64,000 nt of DNA from Epiperipatus broadwayi (taxonomy: Eukaryota > Onychophora > Udeonychophora > Euonychophora > Peripatidae). This document shows positions 11,447 through 23,690 of the stretch, in pieces. Location of the stretch: positions 10,249,923 through 10,313,922 of the forward strand of contig JAQFVV010012405.1 in assembly GCA_028023455.1 (NCBI GenBank), read 5' to 3'. The first letter of the stretch is position 1, and every line of letters begins with the position of its first letter. Made by a program: the position numbers and the translations under genes. The notes under the pieces were generated by a model, which worked only from the letters and a program-made list of their open reading frames with translations, was not told the DNA's origin and did no database searches.

Positions 11447-12610
11447 AAAGACATGTAAATAGACAAACTGATAAATAAATAGATAGACAAGTATGTAGAT
11501 TCATAGATATACTGAAAGTGAAACAGGAAAATAGATATGTAGATACATAGATAGACAGATAATATACAAATCAATGGGTGGATTGATGACTAGATAGCTA
11601 AATAAATGGACAGTTGGATTGATAATCATATAGATTGAAAATCGGATAATTAGATCAATAGGTACAGCAATATCTAGTAGATGGATTGGTGGGAAACTAA
11701 TAGCCAGACTGATGGATGAAAAAATAGATAAAGAGGTAGATAGATGGTTAGAATGGTATATGATTATGTCAGTAAACAGATAAAAAGCATTGGTATGTTA
11801 TTATATAGATGAGTAAATGAATGGATAGGTATAAAAAGTCAAATAATTAAGCAGTAAAATCACCAGATAGTTACATAGATAAGGGTATAAGAAAATAAAT
11901 AACTTGGTTGGGCAGATAGATAGATGAATGAATAAATGAATAAGTAGCTGTATAGATAGATAGCTGAATAAATGGATAAATAGTAGATGAATTGATAGAA
12001 AGATAAACAACAAGATTGTGGCAAGTAAATAGATAGATAGGTAGCAAACCAGATTGTGACTTACATAGACAGATAAATAGATAGATAGATATGAAGATAG
12101 ACAAATGAAAATGGGAAAAACAATTAAAAGAACAGGTAAATAAATACATGAATAGATAATTAGATAAATAGATAAATGAATAGAGTGACAAGTAAATAGA
12201 TAGGTAATAGATAATTAGGTATGTCAGTACATAGATAGGTAGAGAGACAAATATATAGGTAATGCATAGATGAATAGTTGTGTGGCTATACAGTTAACTC
12301 AGTAGTTGAATGCATAAATAATGATAAAAAACCATATAGGTATTTTGATAGATAGATAGTTAGATAGATAAAAAAGATAGATAGATAAAGACATAGATAA
12401 AAGTTAGAAAGATAAATAGGTAAGTAGATAGTTAGATAGATAAGAAAATAAAGAGATAGGTAAAAGATAGACAGATATTTAGTAGATATAAAATTTAGAT
12501 AAATAGGTAGACATGTAGGTGGAATAGGTACATAGATACTATGTAAATAGATAAATAGTTATGTAGATAGATAGATAGGTTAGCAATAGATAAATATATG
12601 TATTAGGTGC
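11447..12610 (-). repeat. Degenerate TAGA repeat region, right half
   Basis: About 1.1 kb of scattered TAGATAGATAA, AAATAGATAG and related units, the continuation of 7415-8180 across the LINE. Open frames rich in Leu, Ile, Tyr and Ser on the minus strand (11801-12191) come from the repeat and are not genes. Confidence 0.85.
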
Positions 12611-13022
12611 ATAAAAATAAATAAATATTTAGGTTAATAGTGTAACAGTCAGAAAACGTGTGACTCATAAACATAGTGCAGAATTCGACCACCATATAGA
12701 ACAGCAGCACCATCGAGTAGTGAAGCCACCCATGGTACTGAGTTTGAACATAGTTTATCGGTTCCACAATATAATCCATGAAACAATGCATCTGATGTGA
12801 CATTAGTAAATATTTCCTTAGGCACGGTGGTCAGGGATATGCAAGAGATTCATGATTTTATTCTCGAGTTAGCAAATAATCAAACTAATATTAATTAAAC
12901 ATTCATATTTACATAATCGAGGAAATATTATATAGAATGGGTATTGAATAAATGAAACGTAACTGCAGACATATAGTTTAAAATTATTTATTAATACATT
13001 TTAATAAATTCATTTACTAATA
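12611..13022. other. Low-repeat spacer
   Basis: About 400 bp, the first 200 of them less AT-rich (GAATTCGACCACCATATAG). No convincing coding frame; a 66-codon minus-strand frame here shows no domain. I recognise nothing. Confidence 0.4.
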
Positions 13023-13256
13023 ATATTTTAGGGATTCAAAGCTTCAGTAGCAGAATTTGCGACATGATTATATTTTAAAGAATACATTTATTTACTTAGA
13101 CATTATTTTATATTGAGGATTTCAGTAGCGGTATTTCCGATACTGTAATGTTTACAAAAGGAATACATTTATTTGTTTAGACATTATTTTATCTTGAGGA
13201 CTCAGTAGTGGTATTTCCGATACTGAAATGTTTACAAAGGAATTCACTTATTTGAA
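13023..13256 (+). repeat. 79-bp tandem repeat, ~3 units
   Basis: The core CAGTAGCGGTATTTCCGATA recurs with variants at 13045, 13123 and 13203 (spacing 78 and 80 bp). Each copy is followed by TGTTTACAAAGGAATACATT and by TTAGACATTATTTTAT..TGAGGA in the first two units. Units 2 and 3 are closest to each other. Confidence 0.85.
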
Positions 13257-13536
13257 GGCGTAATCTAGCTACCTAAAATTCTCGAGTAAGTATTTCTAAT
13301 GCATGCCATGGGGAATTTATACCTTTGCAATGCAAGAGTCTAAAGTAAGATTTAAGAGTAGCTGCGGTCATATATTTATTTAATTAAAATATTTATTTTA
13401 TGACTAAGGACAAACATTTATTTGAGAGTGAATTATAAAGATAATGCAGAGGCGGATTGATATATAGAATAATAAAACTAAGTAAAGGAACACGTGGTAC
13501 GCTTTAGAAAGGCGAGATGGAGTGGCAGTATATTGA
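13257..13536. other. Spacer upstream of GC-rich frame
   Basis: AT-rich, with moderately complex sequence near 13260-13370 and 13490-13536. An AG at 13526-13527 (GGCAG) could serve as a splice acceptor for the frame downstream, but no pyrimidine tract supports it. Confidence 0.3.
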
Positions 13537-13566
13537 AACTGCAATGCCGTGAATGGGTTTATAAGA

Positions 13567-13818
13567 ATGCCGGGCTGGTCTCTGCCTCGGCCTGATGAAG
13601 TAAGGTGTCACTTACGCATAACCAGGGACAAGTGGTACGTGTCGCAGTTTGCCGGCTGGCTGCATGACATTGTCAAATCCTACGGAAGCACCCATTATGC
13701 CCGCTTGTGTAGGATGACTGGGGTTAATTTCAACCCTGAAGAATCCGGAAATTTCACGGCAGAATGGGTCATCGCGTCTCTAAAACGTAACACATGTATA
13801 CTGTACAAACGATTATGA
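13567..13818 (+). CDS. Unrecognised GC-rich open frame (possible exon)
   Basis: The first ATG is at 13567; the frame is open from 13537 (after a TGA at 13534) to the TGA at 13816-13818. It encodes about 83 residues beginning MPGWSLPRPDEVRCHLRIT. It stands out because its codons favour G or C in third position while the surroundings are strongly AT-rich, and because it holds no low-complexity sequence. It has three Trp and three Cys, no obvious membrane segment, and a basic end (LKRNTCILYKRL). I recognise no family. It may be a last exon of a host gene, a recent foreign fragment or the tail of an unlisted mobile element. No neighbouring exon could be identified. Confidence is for 'genuinely coding or recently coding'. 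Confidence 0.4.
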   Translation: MPGWSLPRPDEVRCHLRITRDKWYVSQFAGWLHDIVKSYGSTHYARLCRMTGVNFNPEESGNFTAEWVIASLKRNTCILYKRL

Positions 13819-15260
13819 TGAGATTTAACTAGATTTCTGACTCGGCCCTACATTATCAACATTTACTAAAGAACGTTGGTGACTCTCAAAGAAATGTAAT
13901 TTGATGGAATTATTCATTAAGATTTAATATATACAAAACATATCTAAACTGGGAATGATTGCAACTAATATGCCAGCCATTTGTGAAGTTGTAGACCCCT
14001 GCTTTACAATAAATGAAGCATTGAATGCGTGTCAGTTTATATGAAAATTAAATTATTTATGAAAGTAATGTTAATGAAATCTGACATGCACTCACTATTT
14101 CAAGCGATCATAGATTGAAACTTTGAACATTGAGACAATTATTAGCATGCAATAATTAAATAATAAATATAGATAAAATGTAGATTTTAGAAATACGTAC
14201 CCAAGAAAGATAGAATGAGGTAAGCTAGATTATTAGAGAAATTTACACATTAGGTTAATTATTCAATTTTAGTTATACAAATGATAGTTTTTACATTTTA
14301 TAATTTAGATAAGTATTATGAAGAATAGCTATAGCATGTTATTAGAGTACTCTAGAGTTTGAACACAGACAGGTACCTGTTTTATAAGAAGTTTTCTGAT
14401 TCCATTAGTTTAGCAGCAAAAAGTTCACGAGTGGCACTTCTTTCTTGTATTTAGATATTTCATTTACTTTCTCAGCAGCAGCAGCTTTCTCATTTATTTC
14501 AGGCAGCAGATCTTCATGGTGAATTTATGATGGGCAATGGAAAGTTCGGCATCCGATGGGCCATCTCCCGATGGAGAATAATCTAGGTGCTTTACTCGGT
14601 CATACCTTGGCAGGAACAAATTATTTTATATTTTGGAGACTCTCAGTGCTCGAGAGCAAAGCTAAAGTTTAAGTGAATGTCTCCAGCAAGTCTAAGATGG
14701 CCTCTTTTTTTATCTTGATCTTTCATATTTTTGTTAAGGTATTTTAAGGTTCTACTTAATCTGCCCTGAGGATAATCAATGCATTTTGTTGGTTTTAATT
14801 AAAGAAAGCTGCCATTCTATTGTTTACATTTTACATTTACTAATTACATTTTGGGGAATTTTTCTTTAATTAATCTATTATCTATCACTGACCGATGCTT
14901 TTAAATTTCAAAGACAAAAAGGAAACATAAGATCATTTAAACTTTTAATTAAATATTACATCAGATTTTTTTTTAGAATTATTATTAAACGAAATTTAAA
15001 CAAAGCAATAAATACGAACTTTATAATCCCAAATAAATGATTAAAATTATACAAAATTATATAACTAAAAGAAATCTAAACTATATTATTTTATCCCTAT
15101 TTATTGCGTTTAATTTGAGATCAAAATGTGTGCATGTTTATGCTGAATTCTACATAGATTTATACATTTTTAATATTGTTACACACACAATTCAATACCA
15201 AAAAGTTTAAATTTGTGCGGGATAGACCGGTCAGTGAGAGACGACAGAAAAAGGTGAAAC
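13819..15260. other. Spacer, partly complex
   Basis: AT-rich for the most part. The segment 14340-14700 is richer in GC and contains a CAG run (TCTCAGCAGCAGCAGC near 14475), but no frame longer than about 50 codons looks coding. A GC pocket with GACCGGTCAGTGAGAGACGA sits near 15225-15245. Confidence 0.4.
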
Positions 15261-15261
15261 T

Positions 15262-15283
15262 TAAGATTCGAATACGAATCTTA
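15262..15283. other. Perfect 9-bp inverted repeat
   Basis: TAAGATTCG and CGAATCTTA are separated by four bases (AATA). It is a small hairpin or dyad with no evident role, followed by a short AGAT microsatellite. Confidence 0.6.
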
Positions 15284-15639
15284 CTGTTTCAATAGATAGA
15301 TAGATATGTAAATACATACATAAATAGATAGATAGATAACTAATAGATGAATGAATTGGTGAATGGTGAGCTAGTTAAATAGATGGATTATGTTATTTTT
15401 TCTACTTTAATCTATGTTACCAGTTTAATATCAATAGTTTAATCATTTTTTCTTATTTTTTTGATCACACCGATGTCACAAGACCAAATGTGACTGCTGC
15501 CAATCTTTTCTTCTGCTCATTTTACTTTTCTCAAATGGGAAACAACATTTCATGCTTCAAGGTAATAATCAAATCTAATTACTCATAAAAATGAACACTA
15601 AATAGTAGTTTCAGTAAAATATGAATTTTTTTTTAAATG

Positions 15640-16760
15640 TTTTTTGCTAATTATAGTATTAATTTTAATTTTATTATTTGAAAAATTGGAATTATTGCCC
15701 CCTCCCTTTCCATTTTCATATGCTGCTCATTTATTAATAAATACATGCAGATTTAGTAACTTATTTAGATTTTTACATTAGTTTGCCACTAAATATTTCT
15801 ACTTATTTTTAAGTATATGTTTCAATTTTGGTTTATTAATTTGTTTTGCAACCAAATTAATTTTTAGTACATTTTATTTTTGGTATATTATACAATCATG
15901 TTATGGTATACATTTGGTAATTACTTATAGTAAGTTTTGGTGAAATTGAAAACGTTTTAGGTTTATTTTTAGTAATATGCATTTTTATATTAGTTCTTCA
16001 TCTATTTTTTTTTTTTATATGTCAAAGTGTTGATCGGGAAGCAAACCCGGGCTGGCTGCTAACCACTAGGCCACCAATGCTTGACAATTCTTCATCTATT
16101 TTGATGCTATGCATTTGATAATACTTGTACTAACATTAGCATTTCCTAATTTAGTAATTTGATTTGCTGCCATACTTTCAGTAAGTGCTTATACTAATTT
16201 TAGAAAAAAAATTGAAATTTGTTTCATCTTTGCTTAATAAATTTGTTTTGTTTGTAATAATACATGCTTTTACATTAGTTAATTAATTTATTTTGCATTT
16301 GTACATTGGATAAATACTTGTATTAACTTTAGAATTTTATTTGTAATAATATATTTTTAAGTTAGTTCAATAATTTATTTTACTGCCATACATTTGATAT
16401 ATACTTGCACTGACTTTAGATAAAATTTGAAATTTAATTTTAAATGTATTTATTAATTGTAAGATTAATTCCCCAATTTTAATATTTACTAACAGTAGTA
16501 ATTTAAACAGTCATTGAAATTTTTAGCCAGATTTTTTTTCTTCTATCCATTAGTTTAACATATATTTTGCTGCTATATTTTCATTTAAGGATATGTTTTT
16601 ATTTATCCTTACATTAGTTTAGGCAGGTGATTTAATCATGGACTTGTGTACATGTTTTCATATTAGTTTTAGTAATTAATTTTGCAGACAAAATGATTTT
16701 TTTAAAAAATTTCGATGAAAATTGAAAATTTTTCTGTAGACTGGAAAAAAATATTGTATC
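15640..16760 (+). repeat. AT-rich irregular tandem repeat
   Basis: Variants of TTTACATTAGTT..AATTTATTTTGCTGCCATACATTTGATAAATACTTGTACTAACTTTAG recur, with ACTTGTACT-like cores near 16123, 16185, 16316 and 16403. The spacing is irregular (about 60-130 bp). The complementary motif fills 960-1290 and 1757-2200. A tRNA-derived insertion interrupts it at 16009-16087. Confidence 0.6.
16009..16087 (-). mobile_element. tRNA-Gly-derived retroposon (SINE-like)
   Basis: Read on the minus strand, the insert starts near GCATTGGTGGCCTAGTGG, which matches the 5' end and A box of metazoan tRNA-Gly. It continues to CCCGGGTTTGCTTCCCG, a degenerate B box with its T-arm stem, and ends in an A-rich tail (T-run on the plus strand at 16009-16016). 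The anticodon arm is shortened, so it is not a tRNA gene. A perfect 15-bp direct repeat, TTCTTCATCTATTTT, flanks it at 15994-16008 and 16088-16102, showing target-primed insertion. It is very short for a SINE and could be a single retroposed tRNA fragment. Confidence 0.85.
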
Positions 16761-18145
16761 ATTTTATAGGCACGGTGAGTGTAATGTCAAAGATTAGTTA
16801 TCATTAAAGTCATGTCATCAAGGCTTCTGTGGCGACCTCTACTGTCAAAATGAAGTAGATCATTTACTAAATTGGGACTCAGAAATATATGATAAAAGAA
16901 AAGATTTAATTATATCTTAAAAATATATTTTACATATCAAAATAAAAAAGATGAAGTTGTCTTATTTTATGTGTTTATATGTAACTTTAGACAAAGTGTT
17001 AAGGTTGCTTATAAAGGCATGCATGGTGTTGAGCTTATTTCTATTGCCATTGATGTTTACAATATGGTAAAGCTGAAATGAGGATATGGTTGAGAAATTT
17101 TAAAAAAAGATACTTGAAATTTTTTACATTATCTATATATATATATATATTATTTCCAAAAATGATAAAATAGTAAAATCACAAACAGAATTAAAATTTT
17201 AATATATAAATACTTAAAAAGAAAGAGTTTAGATTCTTTATGTAAATGAAATATTTATTTATATAGCACAATGATGAATTCATTCTATCTTTTCACAAAG
17301 ACTTTATCTTGTGTTTGTAAGTGAGAATATTCATTAAAAATCCCCAAAGCGCATGTGCATTAGCTTTATGGCTGATTATTAAGATTCTTTATATATCTTT
17401 ATTCAAATCTTTATAAAAAATATTTTTATATTCTAAAAAAAAATCAAAATTGAACTAAATACAACAAAATATTCAAAGCATTATTTTAAAACATTTAGAA
17501 AACTGAAAAAAAAAAAAAAAGCATTTTATTCTATGATGTTAAAATTAAGATTTTAAATATTAATCTAATAGATAAGTATTATTTCACCATACTGTTTTGA
17601 AGTAAATGTTCTAACAATTTTTTAACTTTTATTTCTATTTTTTATTAATTTTTATTTATTTATTATTAATTCTTTAATAATATTATTTTACACTGGTTAA
17701 AATGTACAAAAAATAAATCAATCTTTTTCTTTATTTATATTAGAGAATTAAGCATCTCTTTTTATATGTAAAGATATAGCACCAGTTTCTCTATTTACTA
17801 CAAAACATTTAAGCAATAACATTAACGTATACTTACAAATTTAGTTTATAAGCAGTCTTTTCCAAAGATATTAAAAATGCATTTCACCCTTAATCTCACA
17901 AGAAGAAATTATAGTGACTAACTGCATTTTTTCAATGTCTTTGGAAAAAAGTTGCTTGTGAGAAAGTCATATTTAATGTGCAAATGAATTTAAAGTTATA
18001 TATGAGAAATATATAAAATTGAATTATTGTTCAATATATATTTTTTAAGATAGTTTAATTATTAACAAAATATAATAAAGGGACCTGTAGAGAGTCCAAC
18101 TAACTGAGAAGTAAATTCATTAATAGCTTTATTACATTCCTTCTC
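16761..18145. other. AT-rich spacer
   Basis: No coding frame. 17105-17160 contains a TA run. 17245-17360 resembles arms of the fold-back group (ATTTATTTATATAGCAC.., CTTTTCACAAAGACTTTATC) and is probably a decayed solo end. Confidence 0.4.
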
Positions 18146-18800
18146 CCCTAAACATCACATGATCACAATTTTTTATGCTTGCTCATAACTGTTGTTAAAA
18201 CAGGCAAAACTCTCCATACAGTAGTGCCACTCAGTGCAAGCCAGAGTAATCAACAGATGCCAGAAGGCTTGTGCATAACATCCCTATCTAGCACTTACAC
18301 ATCCAATATCAACAGATTAGTTTATATATTGTGGTTTTCATCAGTGAGGAGCTTTGGATCTGAGAGCAGTGTACCTAGATCATAGGATCTAATTCAACCC
18401 TCTAACAGTCACATTTTATCACTACTTAACTACAAAACTATGAGTTTAAAATTGAAAACAATAATATTTTCAATCCAAGGTCAGTAATAGGATAGTGATG
18501 GCTATGGTTATTAAAGAACCAAAGACACCAAAATGTATGGGTACTGAACTGAGTTCAAACCTATATGACTATATAAGGTTTGTAGTTAAGTAGAGATAAA
18601 AAAGGCTGGTAGAGGCTTGTATTAAATCCTTAGATCTAGGTGCAATGTGTTCCTCAGTGACAAAAGCCACAAGCTAGAAACTAGTATGGGGATATTGGAT
18701 GGGTAGGCACTAGATAGGAATTTCATGCATAAGTGTTCTGGCATCCATTAAATACTTTGGCTTGCACTGTATGGAGAGTTTTGCCTGTTATTCCCCCTTC
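18146..18800 (-). mobile_element. Inverted-repeat element, family IR-2, copy 1
   Basis: The long inverted arms begin CAGGCAAAACTCTCCATACA near 18202 and end with the complement (TGTATGGAGAGTTTTGCCTG) near 18795; the arms pair in blocks over roughly 200 bp. A tail carrying the ATCACATGATCAC motif lies outside the left arm (18146-18160), matching GTGATCATGTGAT found outside the right arm of copies 2 and 3. This copy is therefore in the opposite orientation. It has no coding capacity. The flanks carry only a doubtful, decayed duplication (ATTCC..CTTCT). Confidence 0.75.
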
Positions 18801-20539
18801 TTATTGTATCCATAATTTGAAAGTCATTCACTGTTATAATTCATAGTTTGTATTTTTCTATGCCTACAAAAAAATAAATGTTTCATTCTATTTTGTGATG
18901 CTAATAAGTGCAATGATCATAGATTATCTCATACCTGTTGAAGAGACTTCAATAATAGTTAGAAAAATCAAATCTAGATGGTTTTTGTGGACAATCTGAG
19001 GAAAAATACTTATTTGGAACCTATTAAGAAATCCATATTTTTAACTTTTGTTTAATTTAAAAGATTAATTAATAATCATTTCATGTTTATTAAATAATTA
19101 AAAAGGTTAGCTTGTCAGCCATATTAATATGTAAATATGGATGATTTTGTCATTTAAAAATAGTTCTGGTTATTTGCAAAAAAATTCAAAGTAACATAAA
19201 TACAATACAAACAACTTTGTACATATGAACTAAATCGCAACTTATAATTAAATTAATTCAAATTGTTACTAATTTTCTTTTTTTCTGAGCCAAAGTACTA
19301 TCTGTAAAATGAAAACACAGAAAAGGTTGTTTTTAAATAATATTTAGTTTTATTACTGTCTAGCATGCTTTCAATTATTTAAAGATTGATATAAATAATC
19401 ATTTAATCACACCACTGCTTGTCATGAATATGATATAGTAAAAATATATTGAAAGTATGCTATAATAATACAGCTAAATATTATTAAAAAAATAAATTTT
19501 GCTGTGTGTATTTTCATTTTACCAAATTAAATTAATTATTAATCTAGCCTTTATTATTCTTGGTCATTTTCTAATTATTATAAGTCCAAATATAAAGTGA
19601 AACATCTCTTTCTCGCTGTGAATAATAATTAAAAATTATCATATTTATTTGATTTAAAGCAAGTCTCTACAAATAAACCACGAATGCATTTCATATCTAT
19701 CTTTATTTCTTGTTTTTTTATTTTTTGAAAAAAAAAAAAAAAAGTTCATACATTAATATAAATTTTAAAATTATCTAACAATTTATGTTAGCTTTTTTTT
19801 TTTTTTACTTTCCATAAACTTTACAACATATTTTCTTAACTTTATCTCTTATAAAATATCCAATCTAATTATTATTTTGTTTAATTATTACCCCTCTCTC
19901 TCTATATATATATATATATATTTATCATACTATTGAAGTATTAGTTCTTCATTATCTTCCAAATTCATATTTTAAAGTCTTTATTTTATTTTATTTTTTT
20001 TTAATTGTCCATTCGTCTTTCCATATTTCTACATTTCATTTCTTTCAAAAATATGGATGGATTTTAAATGATATTATATATAAAAAAGATAGATGAATCC
20101 AGTTATTTTATATGATTGTATATAATTAATAAAACAGATATATTAATCTTTACCCAACGTTTAAAGTTTATATATGGGCTAGAGATAATCATTAATTTAA
20201 TATAAGATTATTAATAATCATTAACATATTTATTGGAATAATTCATATCAAAGTTGCAAGAGCACAAAATTTGACACTTGCAAATCAAGTTATAATAATT
20301 TGATTTTAATAAATACTAAGTAAATAATTAAATTATGGGTAAAATATTGAGATCTGGGTCAATTGATGAGTGATTATTCAATATGTGAAGTCATTTGTCT
20401 TTGGCAAATATCTTTATTCATATGCTTCAATCGAAACATTTATAAAGCTTCATTCACATCCAAATCTAATAGATTGTAAAATAGCTTTTTACAAATTTAT
20501 TTTTTATTGAAATTATTTTTATTTTTAAAATAATGTTTA
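18801..20539. other. AT-rich spacer
   Basis: Homopolymer A and T runs (19730-19745, 19795-19810) and a CT/TA tract near 19890-19920. No coding frame of substance and nothing recognised. Confidence 0.5.
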
Positions 20540-20985
20540 TTGATCAGAAAACAATTTACAGCCATTTATGGCCTAAAGTTGAATGTTAAAAAGACTAAAG
20601 TAATGTTCAATAAGATTTTCTCAAAATATGAAAATAAGGATTGATTATGATGAGTTAGAAGAAGTTAACAGCTACAAATACCTTGGTCAGATTATTAATA
20701 CAGATGGAAACATAATGGATGAAATTAATCAATCATAGAATTAAACTTGGTTGGAGTGCTTTTGGTAGAAATAACTTGATACTAAAAGGAAGTATGCCTA
20801 TATGTTCGAAAAGAAAGGTTTTTAATAAATGTGTTTTACCAGTTCTTACTTATGGATCTGAGACTTGGACACTTAATACAAGAGCAGTACAGAGACTTCA
20901 GATCAGTCAAAAAAGTATGGAAGGGCTTTCATTTTGCAATGAATCGATAGTGGTTGAAAGTGATGATGATGATTAGCAGTCTATT
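20540..20985 (+). mobile_element. Family 1 LINE fragment B, internally deleted
   Basis: It starts near 20560 in the KVGLKLNVKKTKVMFN segment, runs through the YDELEEVNSYKYLGQIINTD segment (frames shift at least once) and the 20719-20976 open piece (SAFGRNNLILKGSMPIC, KCVLPVLTYGSETWTLN). It then jumps from RLQ.SQKSMEG directly to a short 3' end with GATGATGATGATT. Compared with copy A about 450 bp between SMER and the tail are missing. It is truncated at the 5' end and nonfunctional. Confidence 0.8.
20719..20976 (+). pseudogene. LINE post-RT region fragment
   Basis: An 85-codon open frame homologous to 8204-8704. It begins in the HRIKLGWSAFGRNNLILK block and keeps KCVLPVLTYGSETWTLN and RAVQRLQISQKSMEG. 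The last residues (LSFCNESIVVESDDDD) come from the deletion junction and the trinucleotide tail. Confidence 0.8.
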
Positions 20986-21376
20986 TTTAAGGCTGTAGAT
21001 TAATTAATATTTGTTATTTTATAGTTATTCAATCGATTGCATGCTTTCTTTTTTTACCTATTAGGGCTAATAAACTTTATGAAAATGTTTAAAAATAAAC
21101 ACGTTTAGGAAAAAATTATATCGTACTTATCAAATATATATACTTATTCAAATGAGGAAAAAGTGACTTATCTCATTAATAAAAGTTTGAATTTTTTTAT
21201 ATTTTTTATAAGATAGGTGTAAAAAAGTAAAGAATATAAAACAGATTTAGATCTACTATAGTTATCGATGATTATTAAAAACGGGAAACAAAGAAGATTC
21301 CTGTTATTTCACATTTAGTTTTTTTAATATTAATTTAATACACTGTACAGGCTTACACACACCTGCACATATAATG

Positions 21377-21711
21377 TAATATATAAGGGATTCGAACTCA
21401 GTCTTTCACACGACCCTCAACTCAGATTTTCAATGAAATTGTTGGCTGAAGAGTTGTGGGTTGGAGTAGTTTGAAGCCTGTCCATTAAAGTATGAATATT
21501 GGCTATCTTAATATTAAGCTGAGCACTGATTGTATATATGTGTGGAGAAAGTAATCTGGACCAACTAATGATTGCTGGTTTAGCATGAAATACATATATT
21601 GGTGATTATTTCTCATTTCAACATGTGTGTGATCAGGTGGGTCAGCAATATGAGATGGCATATAGAGCTGAGGGTCATGTAAAAGTCTGAGTTCGAATCC
21701 CTTATATATTT
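21377..21711. mobile_element. Inverted-repeat element, family IR-1, copy 1
   Basis: Terminal inverted repeats of about 40 bp (ATATAAGGGATTCGAACTCA at the left, with its complement at the right end) enclose about 250 bp with no frame. The interior contains GTCCATTAAAGTATGAATAT, CTGGACCAACTAATGATTGC and TTTAGCATGAAATAC, all of which recur at 57110-57270 in copy 2. It is a non-autonomous, MITE-like element. The GGGATTCGAACTC terminus resembles a tRNA B box by chance or descent, and a short terminus fragment lies at 44585-44620. Confidence 0.8.
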
Positions 21712-23600
21712 AGTCTTTTTCAAAATGATCTGCTTTAGCTTTTGAGTATTTCTCTATTACTTCATTATAAAGAAGCATCTATAACAGCCTCATGATGCAA
21801 GGTAGCGCATCTAAGGTTCAAATTCAGGATAAGTGAAATACTTTTGGAGATGCTTAAGATTTTTCTACAGGTAATTTGCCCATAGGCAATTTAGCTAATT
21901 ATCAAGATTTGGCTGGTAAATCATTATCTATCTATCATCCGGCAATTATTAAGTCTCGTGATCACTATTCTTGTATAAAGCGCTATTGAAGAAGGACTTC
22001 CAATGGAATAGAATATGTATATCGATTAAAAAGTTATTTTAGTTATTTTTTTTTTTTATGCATATATTTTAATGATTTTGAGTGAAGGACATGTCACAAC
22101 GTATTTAATGTGCATATATTTAATGTTTATTTTAAAATTAATTCCAAATTATTAACTTAAAAAAAAAAAAAAACGATTTAACTTTTTCTGGTTGAGTATT
22201 TATTAGTTTTATAATTTATTCATAAATCTGCCAAACATTTGTTTTACTTTATTAAATTTTATTACACATAAATGGATAATATTTCTCGTATCCTTTTTTT
22301 TTTTTTTGATAAACTGTTCCATTAGGTACTATAATAGAGTTTACAGATTGTCCGCTTGTGTGATAGCAAAATGTTTTGATGCTAAAACTAATACTTAAAC
22401 AATTTTTTTATAGAATTGTTATTCAATTTCTCTTATTTATCACAAGTAAATGGTTGATGCTTTAGTTTAATTCAGCATCGTGTTAGAAAAGCCCTCGTTC
22501 TGGTAATTAAATATTTGTAGTCAAGCAAGCGTAAGAAGTGGCTTGCTCTAACATGATTTGTTACTTTGAATTCATTTACTGCCTGCTTGTTTTCTCGCGA
22601 CATTGAAATTGAAAATTAATGATAATTGTTCATTCAATTTGTGCGTGTCTCTTTTGTGGGAAAATTGAAATTCTGCTCTTCAAAATTGATTTTGGATGAC
22701 TCCTTGCCCATAATAGAGTTGAGACAATGCAGTTACATGTCAACAGCGGATACCGGCAATTGCTTTCTGAAGAATTTGTAATTGTAGAATAGGTTAGAAA
22801 TTAGAAAAGAAATCAAAATACTTTTGAAGACGATGGATAACTTAATAGCTGCACTTAATCTCTCACAGAATGAGTTTTTTTTTTTCAAAATTTATTTATT
22901 ATTTACTTCTACGCCTTAAAGTAACCTTTAAATAAAAAAAAATTACAGTTCTATTTTTTATGTCTTATAATATAAATAATCACAAATATAAATATAAAGA
23001 ATGATTTGAAATTTTACGTTAGTGGATATGATGGAAATGAAGAGGTAATGAGGGATGCACCTATAAAAACACACAGACACACAAAACAAACTTGAATATA
23101 AATTAAAATAATCTTTAGTTTTGTTCTTTAATTGTGCACAAACTCATTCGTTTAAAAAAAAAAGCGAACAGATGTTTTAAACTACCTAATAACATAATTC
23201 AAACTTCATGTTAAATAGAGGTGGTATTCACGTATCGTTATTACCATATCATAGATATAATTTCTAACTTTTGTTCTCTATGGTTTGATGTAGTAGCAAT
23301 GTGCAAGGTCAACGAATCCTTTACACCTTTATGCTCGTAGCTGATTTTTAATTTTCAAAGATAGAATAATATCATTCACTTTTAATGATATGGTTGTTTT
23401 TTAATGTTTGAGAATACTTGCGAACCATTATGTCTGCATAACAAATAATCCTCAATATTGCTTTCTGTTGATTTCTTTTTGTAAATGTATTTTGCTTTAA
23501 CTTCTCCTTTATCTATTTAAATCATTAAATACAACTAAATCAAGGCTCGAAACATGAGGTTTATTTTTCATTTATATATATATTGTATTTAGACAAATCT
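21712..23600. other. AT-rich spacer
   Basis: No coding frame of substance. 22470-22780 is somewhat less AT-rich, with no recognisable feature. Several long T or A runs are present. Confidence 0.45.
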
Positions 23601-23609
23601 TGCTCTATG

Positions 23610-23690
23610 CATATTAGCCCAATGGTGTCAGACTCCGAAGTATGGAGTCCTAGGATCAGTTCATATGCTGACATTTCTGGTTGTTTAACT
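23610..23690 (+). repeat. tRNA-like (SINE-like) remnant
   Basis: TAGCCCAATGG at 23615 fits a tRNA A box. It is followed by ACTCC-GAAGTAT-GGAGT, a perfect five-pair stem with a seven-base loop in the anticodon-arm position, and by GGATCAGTTCA, a degraded B box, at the right distance. No acceptor-stem pairing or intact B box is visible, so it is more likely a SINE head than a functional tRNA. Confidence 0.4.

Noticed and set aside
11801-12191. Leu/Ile/Tyr/Ser-rich frames on the minus strand, membrane-like
   Set aside because: They follow the degenerate TAGA repeat and show no domain or codon structure.
18179-18385. 68-codon frame
   Set aside because: It lies within inverted-repeat element IR-2 copy 1 and is not kept in copies 2 and 3.
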